Assembly (NCBI RefSeq): GCF_002105285.1
Contig: NZ_MUHR01000011.1
Coordinates: 124,001-188,000, forward strand
Reading direction: 5' to 3'
DNA: 64,000 bases
From: Planktotalea arctica
GTDB taxonomy: Bacteria > Pseudomonadota > Alphaproteobacteria > Rhodobacterales > Rhodobacteraceae
A program made the position numbers and the translations under genes. Position 1 is the stretch's first letter. Each line of letters begins with the position of its first letter. The notes beneath the pieces are model-generated. The model had not been told where the DNA came from. It did not search any database and worked only from the letters and a program-made list of their open reading frames with translations. Below, one piece after another: positions 63,811 through 64,000 of this stretch.

Positions 63811-63833
63811 GGGGAGGGACAGCGTCCCTCCCC
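63811..63833 (-). terminator. Strong hairpin downstream of ccdA
   Basis: GGGGAGGGAC pairs perfectly with GTCCCTCCCC (10 bp, three-base loop). It lies 33 bases beyond the ccdA stop and before copy 7 of the 3' element; no U tract is present. Confidence 0.65.
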
Positions 63834-63865
63834 AGCCTGTCGGAGCGCTTTAGCGATCCGAAATC

Positions 63866-64000
63866 CTAGCCCAATGCGCCGAGGGCTGGAAATGTTTCCA
63901 AAAGCCAAAAAGCAAAGAGCGAAAACGCCCCCGTCAGCATGGCAAGCCCGACCGCAATCAGCAGCACACCTGAAATCTTCTCGATCAAACCCATATGCCG
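63866..64000 (-). CDS. ccdA: Cytochrome c biogenesis protein CcdA, C-terminal end (partial)
   Basis: Only the last 44 codons are inside the window. They read RHMGLIEKISGVLLIAVGLA then MLTGAFSLFAFWLLETFP and end ALGALG, the final helix of CcdA-type thiol-disulfide membrane proteins. The 5' end lies beyond the window. The identification rests on this short stretch and is therefore moderate. Confidence 0.7.
   Translation of the reverse strand, partial: RHMGLIEKISGVLLIAVGLAMLTGAFSLFAFWLLETFPALGALG

Overview
The window is a chromosomal segment of an alphaproteobacterium of the Rhodobacteraceae (Roseobacter group or close relative). The inference rests on the dusB-ntrB-ntrC-ntrY-ntrX block with an NtrC that lacks the sigma-54 contact loop, the fused ispDF gene, the hfq-hflX-trkH-trkA order, an SspB-type ClpXP adaptor beside fumC, small Rhodobacteraceae families (DUF6356-, DUF4169- and RHH_4-like), and a family of 3'-end intergenic elements that I associate with this order. 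Most of the sequence is dense, GC-rich housekeeping DNA; one AT-richer stretch of about 6.8 kb looks accessory.

Layout. 1-9.8 kb: end of livM, 3-hydroxybutyrate dehydrogenase, a candidate small RNA, a periplasmic peptide-binding protein, an XRE-cupin regulator divergent from an acyl-CoA ligase/FrnE/MFS group, and icd. 9.8-16.1 kb: DUF6356-like protein, Lrp regulator plus SMR transporter, a 3-hydroxyisobutyrate-type dehydrogenase, a membrane-anchored penicillin-acylase-family amidase, hflX and hfq. 16.2-26.6 kb: one strand carrying trkA-trkH and the nitrogen-control operon dusB-ntrBC-ntrYX. 26.7-30.2 kb: ispDF-pgpA-pncC with overlapping ends, then amtB. 30.2-36.6 kb: AlkB-like hydroxylase, COQ10-like protein, hpt, sufE, a lipoprotein, rnd, purN-purM and a CAU-anticodon tRNA. 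36.6-43.5 kb: the accessory stretch, with a 1462-residue autotransporter containing 13 tandem 51-residue repeats, divergent from a TIGR03032-family protein. 43.5-48.3 kb: rlmE, ppx/gppA, and a one-carbon operon (PF13769-like protein, methylenetetrahydrofolate reductase, methyltetrahydrofolate methyltransferase). 48.3-58.4 kb: an alpha-glucoside utilisation locus with two divergent operons. 58.4-64 kb: sspB, fumC and small genes, a P450/serine-hydrolase pair, and the end of ccdA.

How the parts work together. The agl locus forms a complete route: AglE binds alpha-glucosides, AglF/AglG/AglK import them, the GH13 enzyme AglA and a GH1 glycosidase release glucose, glucokinase phosphorylates it, and the LacI-type AglR probably represses both operons through two AAAGCGCTTT palindromes. 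The ntr block and amtB serve nitrogen sensing and ammonium uptake. purM/purN, hpt and the folate genes link purine and one-carbon metabolism.

The least explained material is (a) the autotransporter/TIGR03032 pair, (b) the candidate small RNA at 1952-2027, (c) seven copies of an intergenic element that always lies just downstream of a gene in the same orientation, and (d) a four-hairpin array at 48280-48391. I saw no CRISPR array, no prophage, no intact insertion sequence and no plasmid functions.
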